Shown: positions 8,350 through 17,262 of the stretch, in pieces | How the letters are laid out: each line of letters begins with the position of its first letter | How positions within the stretch are numbered: the first letter of the stretch is position 1 | From: Prolixibacteraceae bacterium | Lineage (GTDB): Bacteria > Bacteroidota > Bacteroidia > Bacteroidales > Prolixibacteraceae | Length of the DNA: 64,000 nucleotides | Reading direction: 5' to 3' | NCBI GenBank assembly: GCA_947475715.1 | Contig: CANJNY010000001.1 | Span: 1-64,000 of the forward strand | Notes under the pieces: model-generated | The model's database searches: none | Seen by the model: the letters and a program-made list of their open reading frames with translations, nothing else | What the model was told of the DNA's origin: nothing | Program-made: the position numbers and the translations under genes

Positions 8350-9528
8350 CTACGGAATCAACCTAAGCAGTTTCATCATCTTTTTGGCAATATCTGTATT
8401 TTCCATAAAACCGGTAAACTCTTCGGCGCCGGGTCCAAAAGCATAAATCGGAACAGCAATTCCGGTATGTTCCCCTGAGGTATATTTAGCGGTAACCATT
8501 CCGGTTTTATAATCACCCCCATTAATACTCATTCCTCCGGTTTCATGGTCCGCAGTAACAATAATCAGTGTTTCACCGTTTGAAGCAGCAAATTTAAGTG
8601 CGGAACCAATTGCGCGGTCAAAATCGAGTGTCTCCAGAACCACTCCGGGGGTAATATTTTCATGGGCCAGAAAATCAATTTCCGATCCTTCAACCATAAG
8701 GAAAAAACCTTTTTTGCTTTGGGATAACAGACTAATTGCCGTTTCTGTTGCCGGGACAAGCATCTCGCCCCGCTCCGGCATTATTGGATTATGCGATTCG
8801 GCAGTTAATCCGGCCAGTTTTCCTGATTTAACCTTTTGAATATCGGAAATCTTATACAAAACCTGATAACCCTTATCTTTCAATTCATTAGTCAGATTTC
8901 TTCCGTCTTTGCGTTTTTCAAAATTATTTATTCCCCCCCCGATAAAGACATCAATATTTGTTGTCAAAAATTGAGCTGCTATATCCTCATAATTCCCTCT
9001 TGACTCTGTGTGTGCTATAAAACATGCCGGTGTAGCGTGAGTAATGGCGGATGTAGAGACCAGACCGGTTTTAAGCCCCTTCTTTTCAGCCAGCTCCCGA
9101 ATACCTGGAACCACTTTCTTATCAGGATCCACACCAACTGCACCGTTATAGGTTTTAATTCCCGCAGAAAGTGCTGTCGCCCCTGCCGCAGAGTCTGTAA
9201 TATAATCATCTGATGAATTGGTCCTGGAAAACCCAATCTGCTTAAAATTCTCAAGAAAAAGATGCCCCCGGTTAGCAGTCATCGAAGCAAAAACATGCGC
9301 AAGTCCCATCCCGTCACCAATCATCAGGATAATATTTTTAGGACTTTTTTTACTGAATTTCTGCGGGTAATGCGATACCTCGTAGAAAGGACCTCCAGAA
9401 TAAGTCTCTTTTAACGCTTTGTTTTTGGGATCTTTGTACTCCTCCTGGCTATACCCGGAAAAAGAGAAAAGAACAATCAATATACTAACACACTTTAATT
9501 GGTTAATAAAGTTCCGGAAAATTGGCAT
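8350..9528 (-). CDS. Alkaline phosphatase (PhoA family)
   Basis: Numbered from the ATG at 9528 (392 residues), the protein has a signal peptide (about residues 1-28, ending GYSQ) and the full metal and catalytic set of PhoA. Asp72 lies in MIGDGMG and the phospho-acceptor Ser113 in TDSAAGATA. THATP, EIDFLAHEN, TADHETGG and GEHTG supply the zinc and magnesium ligands. It should release phosphate from periplasmic phosphomonoesters. An in-frame ATG at 9588 overlaps the stop of the upstream terC-type gene (TAATG) and would add 20 residues before the signal peptide. That overlap hints at translational coupling, but the shorter form gives the normal export signal. No Pho-box-like site was recognised. 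Confidence 0.92.
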   Translation of the reverse strand: MPIFRNFINQLKCVSILIVLFSFSGYSQEEYKDPKNKALKETYSGGPFYEVSHYPQKFSKKSPKNIILMIGDGMGLAHVFASMTANRGHLFLENFKQIGFSRTNSSDDYITDSAAGATALSAGIKTYNGAVGVDPDKKVVPGIRELAEKKGLKTGLVSTSAITHATPACFIAHTESRGNYEDIAAQFLTTNIDVFIGGGINNFEKRKDGRNLTNELKDKGYQVLYKISDIQKVKSGKLAGLTAESHNPIMPERGEMLVPATETAISLLSQSKKGFFLMVEGSEIDFLAHENITPGVVLETLDFDRAIGSALKFAASNGETLIIVTADHETGGMSINGGDYKTGMVTAKYTSGEHTGIAVPIYAFGPGAEEFTGFMENTDIAKKMMKLLRLIP

Positions 9529-9587
9529 GATAATTACCTTTGAAAAATAGGGGGTGAATACTGGCTCTGACTTTTGAACGGATCGCA

Positions 9588-10355
9588 TTACGTTATATCT
9601 TCCTTGTCAATTAGTTCAGCTTCCAAAGAGGGACGCAGCACGATTGGTTTATGTTTCTTTTGAATCCGCATATTGATCATTTCGACGAGTAATGAGAAAA
9701 AGACAGCGAAGTAAATATATCCCTTGGGAACCTCAACATGAAGCGCTTCAAGAACAAGCATAAATCCGATCAGGATTAAAAAGGAGAGGGCCAGAATTTC
9801 CAGAGTCGGATGATCAGAAATAAATTTACTGATCTTACCGGCAAAAAATATCATAATAAACAGGGAAATAACAACTGCAAGTATCATGATTGGCAAATCA
9901 TGGGTTAATCCAACTGCGGTGAGAATCGAATCAAAGGAGAAAACGATATCCAGAAGGATAATCTGAATGATTACTTTTGACAATACAACCCCTCCTCCCA
10001 GATGACCGGGATCGTGTAAATTCTCCATTTTCGCATGGATTTCTGATGTGCTTTTGGCAAGTAAGAATAACCCTCCTGCCATTAAAATCAGTTCCCGAAT
10101 ACTAAATCCAAGATTGAAAACAGTAAATAGAGGAACTGTCATACTGTTGGTCATCCATGAGATGATTGACAATAAAAGTATCCTGAAAACAAGCGCAATA
10201 CTTAGACCAAGACGGCGGGCATATTGCTGATTATCTTTGGGTAGTTTATTGGTAACAATTGAAATAAAAATGACATTATCGACTCCCAGGACGATTTCCA
10301 AAAAAGTAAGAGTAAAAAGTGCAACCCACGCTTCTGCGTTATAAAAAATCTCCAT
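9588..10355 (-). CDS. TerC family integral membrane protein
   Basis: This 255-residue polytopic membrane protein has about seven hydrophobic helices. The TerC signatures are both present: EIVLGVDNVIF in the first helix (residues 20-30) and LLDIVFSFDSILTAVG in the second half. They carry the paired acidic residues thought to bind a divalent cation. Family members have been linked to tellurite resistance and to manganese export for metal loading of secreted proteins. Here the gene lies directly upstream of a secreted metallo-phosphatase, with the stop overlapping a possible start (TAATG). A role in supplying metal to exported enzymes is therefore plausible, but it is inference. The ATG at 10355 replaces a TTG at 10409. 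Confidence 0.88.
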   Translation of the reverse strand: MEIFYNAEAWVALFTLTFLEIVLGVDNVIFISIVTNKLPKDNQQYARRLGLSIALVFRILLLSIISWMTNSMTVPLFTVFNLGFSIRELILMAGGLFLLAKSTSEIHAKMENLHDPGHLGGGVVLSKVIIQIILLDIVFSFDSILTAVGLTHDLPIMILAVVISLFIMIFFAGKISKFISDHPTLEILALSFLILIGFMLVLEALHVEVPKGYIYFAVFFSLLVEMINMRIQKKHKPIVLRPSLEAELIDKEDIT

Positions 10356-10438
10356 AATCGAACTATAATCCAGGTACAATTTATATTCTAAGATTGTTTT
10401 GATAATCAATGATCAAATATCCCAGATTTTAATACCGT

Positions 10439-10447
10439 GCAAAGATA
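10439..10447 (-). promoter_or_regulatory. -7 box for the terC/alkaline phosphatase pair
   Basis: On the minus strand the sequence TATCTTTGC matches TAnnTTTG with the frequent trailing C. It lies about 84 bp before the TerC ATG at 10355 and is the best promoter candidate for the two-gene unit. Confidence 0.45.
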
Positions 10448-10591
10448 AAATATTCTACACTTACTTCAGTCTTTAACGCGGATAAGAAAAATCTTCATTC
10501 CAAACGAAAGGGCAGTTTACCTTGAAATTTCTGTACCTTAACAAATATAGCCCACCTAATTGTCGAATTTCCGAATTTGCTAATCGTCAAA

Positions 10592-13390
10592 TTACTTCCT
10601 TTTCTGATTCTCCAGCCGGTATTCCTTCTTCTCCTTTTGATCAATCTTCATATCCTTTTCATCATCAATCAGAGGTGATTCTTTTACAGCCTTCCAGTCA
10701 AATTTGGCATCCAATGGGGTTAAGGCAGTTGCGGGATTAAAAATACGGGAATCTACAGAGACTGCATTGTACGGAGTGTAATCAGGATCTGATTTAAACA
10801 TATCGGCAAAGTCGCTGGCAGCAGCATCATATTGGTTCAAATAAGGCATTCCGAGCACATTCCAGAAGGTCTTAAAAATACTGCCAAAACTGTAATGGAT
10901 CTTAGAAACATAATCCCTCTTAACAAACGGAGAGATCACCATTAAGATACTTCGATGGGCATCAATGTGATCGATTCCATTTTGGGCATCATCCTCAGTA
11001 ATTACAATTGCCATATTCTTCCAATAGGGAGTATGCGAAAGATACTCTACGATACGACCTATTGCCAGATCATTATCTGCCATATAACTCTCCCTAAATG
11101 GGAAACCGGCCTTAGGTCGTTCGTCTGCCCCATGGTCATTCGGAATAATAACAGTGAGAATGGATGGCATTTCAACTTTTGATCCGATCCATTTTTTATC
11201 AAACTCGGCAATAAACTGGTTAACACGAAACTGATCAGGAATCGCCATATTAAAGGTCGGATATGTTTTTGAGGTATTGGCAAACAGAGGCAGTGGTAAC
11301 GGAAAATTGACAAAGTGCTTTAATCCAGTCAGTTTAAAGGAGTCCTCATAAAAGGAGGGCTCAAACATCACACTAAAACCAAAGTTATAGAATTTAACCT
11401 GATTACGGTCAAGGTGTTCCCACATCGATCCGGCTTCATTATAATCTTCAGGATATATGGCGCCGGCTGCACCGTTCATACCAAGGCTTCCGGGGGCCTT
11501 TGATTTGGGATCGTAATTCCGGTTCCCACCATAACTCGCAGGAACACTTGACTCAACCCACTCATTAGGGTAAGTATTTACCAGCCAGCGATGTCCATCG
11601 GCCGAGACATCCGAATCGACATAGAAATTATCTGATATCGCAAATTCTCCGGCCAGTTTAAGGTGATTAGGCATCACCGTGGTGTTGACAACTTTTAAAC
11701 TCTTTTTCCGGTTACTGAAGGTTGCGCCAATCCCATACCGTGCAAGGGTTGAATCCCCCTCACCGTTTTTGATCTGCCCAAATATCTCATCATAAGTTCT
11801 GTTCTCCTTCGAAATAAAAACGAGGTATTTGATCGGTGAACTCTTTTCTCCTCCATAAATTGGAATCGGATTATTCCCCCGTCGTTTCTGAACATCATTA
11901 TAATTTTCTATGCGATAATTATTTGCAATAACCTCTTTGGTCAAACTGGCTAGTGTAGTATCATCCGGAATATTCATGATTAAAACACTTCCCTTCATCA
12001 GATTACCAATGTAGGTTCCCGCTGTAGGTTCGATAAATTGCCTACCGCCATTGGGACCGCTTCCAAAACCTTTGGCATTGCTAACAACCAGGGTTTTACC
12101 ATCAGGAGTCACCTCTACTTTTGCTGGAAACCAACCAACAGGTATATGTCCAATGACTTTCATCGTTGGAATATCAACAACTCCAATCGCATTTACACCC
12201 GATTCTGCAACATAAAGCCTCTTCTGATCAGGCGAAACGGTAAGTCCGAAAGGGATCATTCCCCGAAACTGTTTCAATGCAGGATCCAATTTAAGTGAGA
12301 TTTCAGCTGCGACAGAATCTTTTAACATATCGATCACAGAAATATTATCATTGGAGCCATTACTCACGAAAACATACCGATCGGTAACCGCCAGTGAGTT
12401 CGGACTTGAACCTCCGACAGCCGGAACACCTTCAACAGGCTGACCGACAAGAACTCCGGTCTTAATTTTTGATTGGACAGAGGGATTAACAGGATCTTTC
12501 ACCGAGTAAGACCATACCGAAAAAGATTCAGGTACATTAGGATCACCCAACCCAGGAATATCCATTGAATCAATCCTGATCCCATTTTTCATTGCTTCTG
12601 TTCCAAACCCAAAAGGGGGAAAGCTGAGTGCTTTCTTATAATCCTTCGATGCTTCGATCTCTCCTATTTTGCTATATTCGAACATTCCAACGTTTGCGAC
12701 ATAAACCTTTTTCCCGTCCGGCGAAAGAATAACTCCGAAAGGATACCTTCCGGTCCTGGCACTTGAAATGACCTTCTTTAACCGGGTATCCATAATAATT
12801 AACCGGAAAAGGGTTTGATCGACGGCATAGAGGAACCTGCCATCCTTGCTAAGTTTAAGTTCCCCGATATAGCCATCGGGAGTTTTATCACCCGAACCTG
12901 AAACCGAACAATCTATCGAATCGAGCTTTACACCTGTATCTACCGAAAACAGGTAGATTTTATTCGACTGTCCTCCTGAGACATATACTATTTTATTATC
13001 CGGAGATATGGCAAGTCCCATAAATACAGAGGCTAGGATACCCCTGTCGTTTGATGCACCCGGTGGAACCTGCAAAACGGTTGGATGATCCAGCTTCAGG
13101 TTTTTAATAATCGAGATTGAAATGGGAGCGGTACCCGAATTGGCCGTTACTGCAATAGTTCCGTCCGGGGAAAGCGTTAGTCCATAGGGATGTGGCGCTA
13201 CCTCAACAGATCTTCCATATGGAGTAATTATACGGCCGTTGGGAATCACCGTTTTACCGGATTTATCAATATGCGTATACTCACACCCTGAGGGGGAAGA
13301 GACAACGCTTAAATTCAGATTTGGATGCTGAGCGAATAAGCGACTGTTGATCAAACAGATAAATAAAGACAAAATAAATATTAATTTCAT
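10592..13390 (-). CDS. YncE-type beta-propeller / phosphoesterase fusion, exported
   Basis: This 932-residue protein has a signal peptide ending near residue 20 (LINSRLFAQ). The N-terminal half (about 40-480) is a seven-blade propeller with the YVTN/YncE repeat: PHPYGLTLSPDGTIAVT, AISPDNKIVYVSGGQ and ILSPDGKKVYVANVG. The C-terminal half (about 515-900) belongs to the phosphoesterase/phospholipase C superfamily, beginning IKYLVFISKENRTYDEIFGQ and including VSADGHRWLVN, IIPNDHGAD and VITEDDAQNG, which carry probable metal ligands. The combination is known in Bacteroidota as a bifunctional YncE/alkaline-phosphatase-superfamily protein. Its substrate is not established. It should work in the periplasm or at the surface. 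A TATATTTA sequence upstream of the ATG is a possible -7 box. Confidence 0.85.
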   Translation of the reverse strand: MKLIFILSLFICLINSRLFAQHPNLNLSVVSSPSGCEYTHIDKSGKTVIPNGRIITPYGRSVEVAPHPYGLTLSPDGTIAVTANSGTAPISISIIKNLKLDHPTVLQVPPGASNDRGILASVFMGLAISPDNKIVYVSGGQSNKIYLFSVDTGVKLDSIDCSVSGSGDKTPDGYIGELKLSKDGRFLYAVDQTLFRLIIMDTRLKKVISSARTGRYPFGVILSPDGKKVYVANVGMFEYSKIGEIEASKDYKKALSFPPFGFGTEAMKNGIRIDSMDIPGLGDPNVPESFSVWSYSVKDPVNPSVQSKIKTGVLVGQPVEGVPAVGGSSPNSLAVTDRYVFVSNGSNDNISVIDMLKDSVAAEISLKLDPALKQFRGMIPFGLTVSPDQKRLYVAESGVNAIGVVDIPTMKVIGHIPVGWFPAKVEVTPDGKTLVVSNAKGFGSGPNGGRQFIEPTAGTYIGNLMKGSVLIMNIPDDTTLASLTKEVIANNYRIENYNDVQKRRGNNPIPIYGGEKSSPIKYLVFISKENRTYDEIFGQIKNGEGDSTLARYGIGATFSNRKKSLKVVNTTVMPNHLKLAGEFAISDNFYVDSDVSADGHRWLVNTYPNEWVESSVPASYGGNRNYDPKSKAPGSLGMNGAAGAIYPEDYNEAGSMWEHLDRNQVKFYNFGFSVMFEPSFYEDSFKLTGLKHFVNFPLPLPLFANTSKTYPTFNMAIPDQFRVNQFIAEFDKKWIGSKVEMPSILTVIIPNDHGADERPKAGFPFRESYMADNDLAIGRIVEYLSHTPYWKNMAIVITEDDAQNGIDHIDAHRSILMVISPFVKRDYVSKIHYSFGSIFKTFWNVLGMPYLNQYDAAASDFADMFKSDPDYTPYNAVSVDSRIFNPATALTPLDAKFDWKAVKESPLIDDEKDMKIDQKEKKEYRLENQKRK

Positions 13391-13479
13391 AATTTTCTTT
13401 TACTAAATATAAATTATTGATATTGGTCGATCCTTAGGGTATATCTAAAAATGGGACCTGAAATACCGTTGGATATTTC

Positions 13480-14133
13480 TCATTTTTCCAGTTTATCTTC
13501 AAAATCATCCCGTAAAAAAAACCTGGTACCGCTCTCGCTGATATCCATTCCGACGATTCCAATAACAATGAGTTTAACTAATAACTTCTCCCCTTTCCAC
13601 TTCGGAAGTTTTGCCTTACGCGTAAATTGATTCAGTGAAAGGTGCTGCTCCGATTCGAGTAAGGCAAGCAATCGCTTCTCTTCATCCGAAAATCGGATAA
13701 AGACACCTTGGGGATTCTTTTGCTGCTCCCATACTTTGAGCAGGATTCCGGGAGCGACGATATTTTGATCTGCTTTACGAATGTACACCACCCATTTCCC
13801 CTGATCATTCTGTGCAAAATGTGGAGCTTCAGTACTCCTGGGGATTACAATTTCCAGGACACTCTTCCCTTCAATCAACCACTGCTGGGTCTGAAAGTTA
13901 ACCGGTGGTTTGCTGTAAAGTTTTGCGGCTGCTTCAGCCATATAATATTCTTCGTCAGATTTGACTCCTGCCACCGAGCCATTATCCCTGATTCCAAGCA
14001 ACAGACGTCCCCCCTCAGTATTGGAAAACGCGACCATTGACCGCGCAATTTTGCGGGAATCGTTAATGCAATATTTAAAATCCTGCCTCTGGTGTTCCCC
14101 TTCGGCAATCATCCTGATTAATTTCGAGTTCAT
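13480..14133 (-). CDS. AlbA_2 (Schlafen-type) putative nucleic-acid-binding protein
   Basis: The N-terminal 120 of 217 residues match the AlbA_2 domain: GEHQRQDFKYCINDSRKIARSMVAFSNTEGGRLLLGIRDNGSVAGV is the standard opening, and a strand with VVYIRKADQN follows. The C-terminal 70 residues have a winged-helix look (LSLNQFTRKAKLPKWKGEKLLVKLIVIGIVGM). Proteins of this type bind DNA or RNA and are often regulatory; no ATPase or nuclease motif is present. It is cytoplasmic. It lies alone between the propeller fusion and a 450-bp non-coding region. Confidence 0.8.
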   Translation of the reverse strand: MNSKLIRMIAEGEHQRQDFKYCINDSRKIARSMVAFSNTEGGRLLLGIRDNGSVAGVKSDEEYYMAEAAAKLYSKPPVNFQTQQWLIEGKSVLEIVIPRSTEAPHFAQNDQGKWVVYIRKADQNIVAPGILLKVWEQQKNPQGVFIRFSDEEKRLLALLESEQHLSLNQFTRKAKLPKWKGEKLLVKLIVIGIVGMDISESGTRFFLRDDFEDKLEK

Positions 14134-14560
14134 AATTTCAAGTACATAACTTAATCTGCAGGTAAATTGTTCAGACTAGTGGCGACTGGGACCTGACAGC
14201 TGGCAATATTCATTAAAAATTAAGCCTTAACATATATCCCCTTTCATTATGGAGAAAAACAGCTATTTTGAATTTATTCCCCCTTCTCTTCCTGCAATGC
14301 CTCCCAATACCCGAGTGCCCTGCGTGTATAAGGAATTACAACTCTTTAAACTTTTATCCTGAATCCGGTTTCTTAAAGTATATTGTCCCAAAGTTATAAC
14401 CATTTAGGAAATTGAGAAATGAAAAAGAGAAATAAAATAAACCTGATTTAGATATCCACGATACATAGACATAAAGTATATCACAATATAACAATACCAT
14501 ACAAGTATTAATGATCTTTTAATACACTCAATTGGAACAATATTATCAAGCCATATGAAA
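14134..14560. other. Gene-free intergenic region
   Basis: About 430 bp with no open frame worth reporting. It is AT-rich and ends at the strong -7 box that precedes the micro-ORFs. I see no repeat or terminator in it. Confidence 0.5.
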
Positions 14561-14565
14561 TTGTT

Positions 14566-14573
14566 TATATTTG
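14566..14573 (+). promoter_or_regulatory. Strong -7 box before two micro-ORFs
   Basis: TATATTTG followed by C matches the TAnnTTTG consensus exactly. It lies 20 bp before the ATG of a 31-codon frame and about 210 bp before the SPOR-domain gene. It implies a transcribed leader covering both micro-ORFs. Confidence 0.55.
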
Positions 14574-14593
14574 CATTTCGAAATTAAAGGAAA

Positions 14594-14689
14594 ATGAAAC
14601 GAGTCATTGGTAATTTTTTATCTGATATGAGGATGGTCAGCCAGCTGGTGGATGGTGAGTTACATCTTCGAATTATAATCAAACTATAA
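14594..14689 (+). CDS. Micro-ORF, 31 residues, directly behind a strong promoter
   Basis: The frame begins MKRVIGNFLSDMRMVSQLVD and ends in a short hydrophobic tail (IIIKL). It has a purine-rich AAAGGAAA just before the ATG and lies 20 bp behind a consensus -7 box. No homologue is recognised. It may be a real small peptide or a translated leader of the downstream operon; chance is also possible at this length. The next micro-ORF begins 14 bp after its stop. Confidence 0.35.
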   Translation: MKRVIGNFLSDMRMVSQLVDGELHLRIIIKL

Positions 14690-14697
14690 ACAGATAA

Positions 14698-14750
14698 ATA
14701 GCCATGTTTGAGAAATCACAATCCGAAAGAAAAATATCAAGATGGCTATT
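14698..14750 (+). promoter_or_regulatory. Possible leader stem (inverted 9-mer) before the SPOR gene
   Basis: AATAGCCAT at about 14698-14706 is the exact reverse complement of ATGGCTATT at about 14742-14750. The first arm contains the ATG of the second micro-ORF. Pairing would hide that start codon, so the stem could control translation of the micro-ORF and, by coupling, of the SPOR gene. A 9-bp pair with a 35-nt loop may be accidental. Confidence 0.25.
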
Positions 14751-14787
14751 CCATACGACATTTAAAAATCAAAATATTTACGTATGA
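14704..14787 (+). CDS. Micro-ORF, 27 residues, overlapping the SPOR gene start (ATGA)
   Basis: The frame begins MFEKSQSERKISRWLFHTTF and ends in a TGA that shares ATGA with the start of the SPOR-domain gene at 14784. This overlap is typical of translational coupling. It lies inside a region whose ends (AATAGCCAT and ATGGCTATT) are complementary, so the RNA could fold over its first codons. No homologue is recognised. Confidence 0.3.
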   Translation: MFEKSQSERKISRWLFHTTFKNQNIYV

Positions 14788-15257
14788 AATATTTGATCAT
14801 CCTCCTTTTTATATTTACCACTATTAAAGGTTTTTCAACAAATCACCTGATAATAAGACCGGATTATCCGCTGAATGATGGCGATTCACTGGCAATATGG
14901 GAGAAATTAAATATTCAGTGTGATTCTAAAATAAATGACCTCCTCAAACAGCAGGCCGAACAAGGGAGGAGGAGTAGCACGATCAACGGATTTAGGCTTC
15001 AGTTATATTTTGGATCCGGAGCAGATTCTCATAATCAGGCGGTTAGGATGAAAACTGATTTTCTCTCCTCCTATCCTGATGTTAAAACCTACTTACTTTT
15101 CAAATCTCCGGATTTCATTTTAAGGGTCGGGAACTTCAGAACAAAAAGCGAAGCGTTGAAAATGCAGAAATCACTGCTCTATAAATTCCCAAATGCTTTT
15201 ATTGTTGCTGACGAGATTGCTTTACCGGATCTTTTAAATATTACGACAAACAATTAA
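14784..15257 (+). CDS. Exported SPOR-domain protein
   Basis: This 157-residue protein has a signal peptide (MKYLIILLFIFTTIKGFS, cleavage near residue 19) and a short linker. The C-terminal SPOR-type domain spans about residues 68-145: GFRLQLYFGSGADSHNQAVRMKTDFLSSYP, then FRVGNFRT-like (ILRVGNFRTKSEALKMQKSLLYKFPNAFIVAD). SPOR domains bind denuded peptidoglycan at the division site. The protein is small and has no second catalytic domain, so an envelope-binding or accessory role is likely. It is 15 bp upstream of the long PurF gene and probably co-transcribed, although the functions do not obviously match. Confidence 0.8.
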   Translation: MKYLIILLFIFTTIKGFSTNHLIIRPDYPLNDGDSLAIWEKLNIQCDSKINDLLKQQAEQGRRSSTINGFRLQLYFGSGADSHNQAVRMKTDFLSSYPDVKTYLLFKSPDFILRVGNFRTKSEALKMQKSLLYKFPNAFIVADEIALPDLLNITTNN

Positions 15258-15272
15258 TCAGGATAATCAAGG

Positions 15273-17174
15273 ATGAGCGAACAAATAAAACATGAGTGTG
15301 GAATTGCCCTGATCAGATTGCTCAAACCGCTGGAATATTACCGTTTAAAATATGGCACCTGGCAATATGGAGTAAACAAGCTTTATCTTTTGATGGAGAA
15401 GCAGCACAATCGTGGACAGGATGGTGCCGGCGCTGTAGGTGTCAAACTCAATGTCTCGCCAGGCCAGGAATATATCTTCCGACACCGCTCGGTTGATCCA
15501 AATCCAATCAAGGATGTCTTTGGAAAGATTTACAAAGAGTTTAACCACGCAGCAACCAATTTTCCACAAAGCTTTCATGATCCTGTCTGGGCAAAAAAAA
15601 ACCTCCCCTTTGCAGGCGAAGTATATCTTGGACATCTAAGATATGGAACCTTTGGTCGAAATAGTGTCGAGTATACCCATCCCGTTATGCGCCAAAACAA
15701 CTGGCGTTCGAGAAGTCTTGTCCTTGCCGGAAATTTCAATCTGACAAATGTTGATGAACTTTTCGACCTTCTTGTGGGATTGGGTCAACATCCTAAAGGA
15801 TTTACAGATACTGTAACCATTCTTGAAAAAATAGGCCATTTTATTGATGAAGAGAATGAGATATTATTTAGACAATATAAAAATGAAGGATATAAAAACA
15901 AGGAAATATCGGGATTAATTGAAGAAAAACTCGATATCAGGAAAGTCCTTGAACGGGCAAGCCGCGATTGGGATGGCGGATATACCATTGGTGGAGTTCT
16001 TGGCCACGGAGATGCATTTGTGGTTCGGGATCCATGGGGCATTCGTCCGGCATTCTATTATGCCGATGACGAAATTGCTGTTGTGGCTTCTGAAAGACCC
16101 GTTATTCAAACGGTCATGAATGTGGGATGGCAGCAGGTCCATGAAATTGAGCCTGGCAGTGCGTTGATCATTAAAGCAGATGGAACCGTAACACATGAAT
16201 CAGTAAGGATTCCGCAGACCCGAAAATCGTGTTCATTCGAAAGAATCTATTTCTCAAGGGGTTCTGATCGCGACATCTACCTTGAGCGGAAGAAGCTCGG
16301 ATTTCTTCTGGCACCTATAATTTTGGATAAAATAGACCATAACCTTAAAAATACCGTTTTTTCCTATATCCCTAACACCGCTGAAACCGCATTCCTTGGG
16401 ATGATGGAAGGGATCCGTACTGAACTGATCAATTGGAAAAGAGAGAAGATTCGTGCATTAGGGACCGGAATTACCGATGCTGACATCGAAGACATCATTT
16501 CGGTACAACCACGGATGGAAAAAATTGCAATAAAAGATGTTAAGATGCGCACTTTCATTGCAGATGACTCAAGCCGCGATGACCTTGTGGGACATGTCTA
16601 TGATGTTACTTATGGTATCGTTGAAAACCATGAGGACACACTGGTTGTGCTCGATGACTCCATTGTCCGCGGAACTACCCTTAAACAGAGTATTCTGAAA
16701 ATACTTGACCGCCTCAAACCAAAAAAAATAATTATAGTCTCCTCCGCACCGCAGATCCGATATCCCGACTGCTACGGAATCGACATGGCAATTCTGGCAA
16801 AGTTTGTTGCTTTTGAAGCGGCTATTGCATTGCTAAAAGAGACAGGAAGGTCTAACATCATTGACGCCGTTTATAAAAAATGTAAACAGCAGCAGCATCT
16901 CCCAAAAGAAGAGATGGTTAATTTTGTAACCGAGATCTATAAACCCTTTACTGACGAGCAAATCTCTGCAAAAATTGCTGAACTGCTTAAGCCTGCCGAA
17001 TGTAAGTCAGAAGTGGAGATTGTTTATCAGACTGTTGATAATCTTCATATTGCCTGCCCAAACGATCTGGGCGACTGGTATTTTACCGGAGATTATCCTA
17101 CTCCCGGAGGGAATAAAGTGGTAAATACCGCTTTTATTAACTTTATTGAAGGGATCAAAGGACGGGCATATTAG
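15273..17174 (+). CDS. purF: Amidophosphoribosyltransferase, long Bacteroidota form
   Basis: The enzyme forms phosphoribosylamine from PRPP and glutamine, the first committed step of purine synthesis. The N-terminal glutaminase domain starts after MSEQIKHE with Cys9 (ECGIALIRL), so eight residues must be removed, or Cys9 must act without processing. LLMEKQHNRGQDGAGAVGV, HLRYGTFG and VLAGNFNLTN complete this domain. The PRPP site VVLDDSIVRGTTL is in the C-terminal half, followed by SSAPQIRYPDCYGIDM. At 633 residues it is longer than the roughly 500 of classical PurF. A long paralogue of this kind is common in Bacteroidota, and a second classical purF may exist elsewhere. Convergent with the helicase gene. 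Confidence 0.88.
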   Translation: MSEQIKHECGIALIRLLKPLEYYRLKYGTWQYGVNKLYLLMEKQHNRGQDGAGAVGVKLNVSPGQEYIFRHRSVDPNPIKDVFGKIYKEFNHAATNFPQSFHDPVWAKKNLPFAGEVYLGHLRYGTFGRNSVEYTHPVMRQNNWRSRSLVLAGNFNLTNVDELFDLLVGLGQHPKGFTDTVTILEKIGHFIDEENEILFRQYKNEGYKNKEISGLIEEKLDIRKVLERASRDWDGGYTIGGVLGHGDAFVVRDPWGIRPAFYYADDEIAVVASERPVIQTVMNVGWQQVHEIEPGSALIIKADGTVTHESVRIPQTRKSCSFERIYFSRGSDRDIYLERKKLGFLLAPIILDKIDHNLKNTVFSYIPNTAETAFLGMMEGIRTELINWKREKIRALGTGITDADIEDIISVQPRMEKIAIKDVKMRTFIADDSSRDDLVGHVYDVTYGIVENHEDTLVVLDDSIVRGTTLKQSILKILDRLKPKKIIIVSSAPQIRYPDCYGIDMAILAKFVAFEAAIALLKETGRSNIIDAVYKKCKQQQHLPKEEMVNFVTEIYKPFTDEQISAKIAELLKPAECKSEVEIVYQTVDNLHIACPNDLGDWYFTGDYPTPGGNKVVNTAFINFIEGIKGRAY

Positions 17175-17262
17175 GAAAATCAAAATATAAAATGCAAAAT
17201 GCAAAAATTACGACGAAAGGAACTTTGCCTTTAAAATCTTGAATTTAGCAATTTACATTTTA

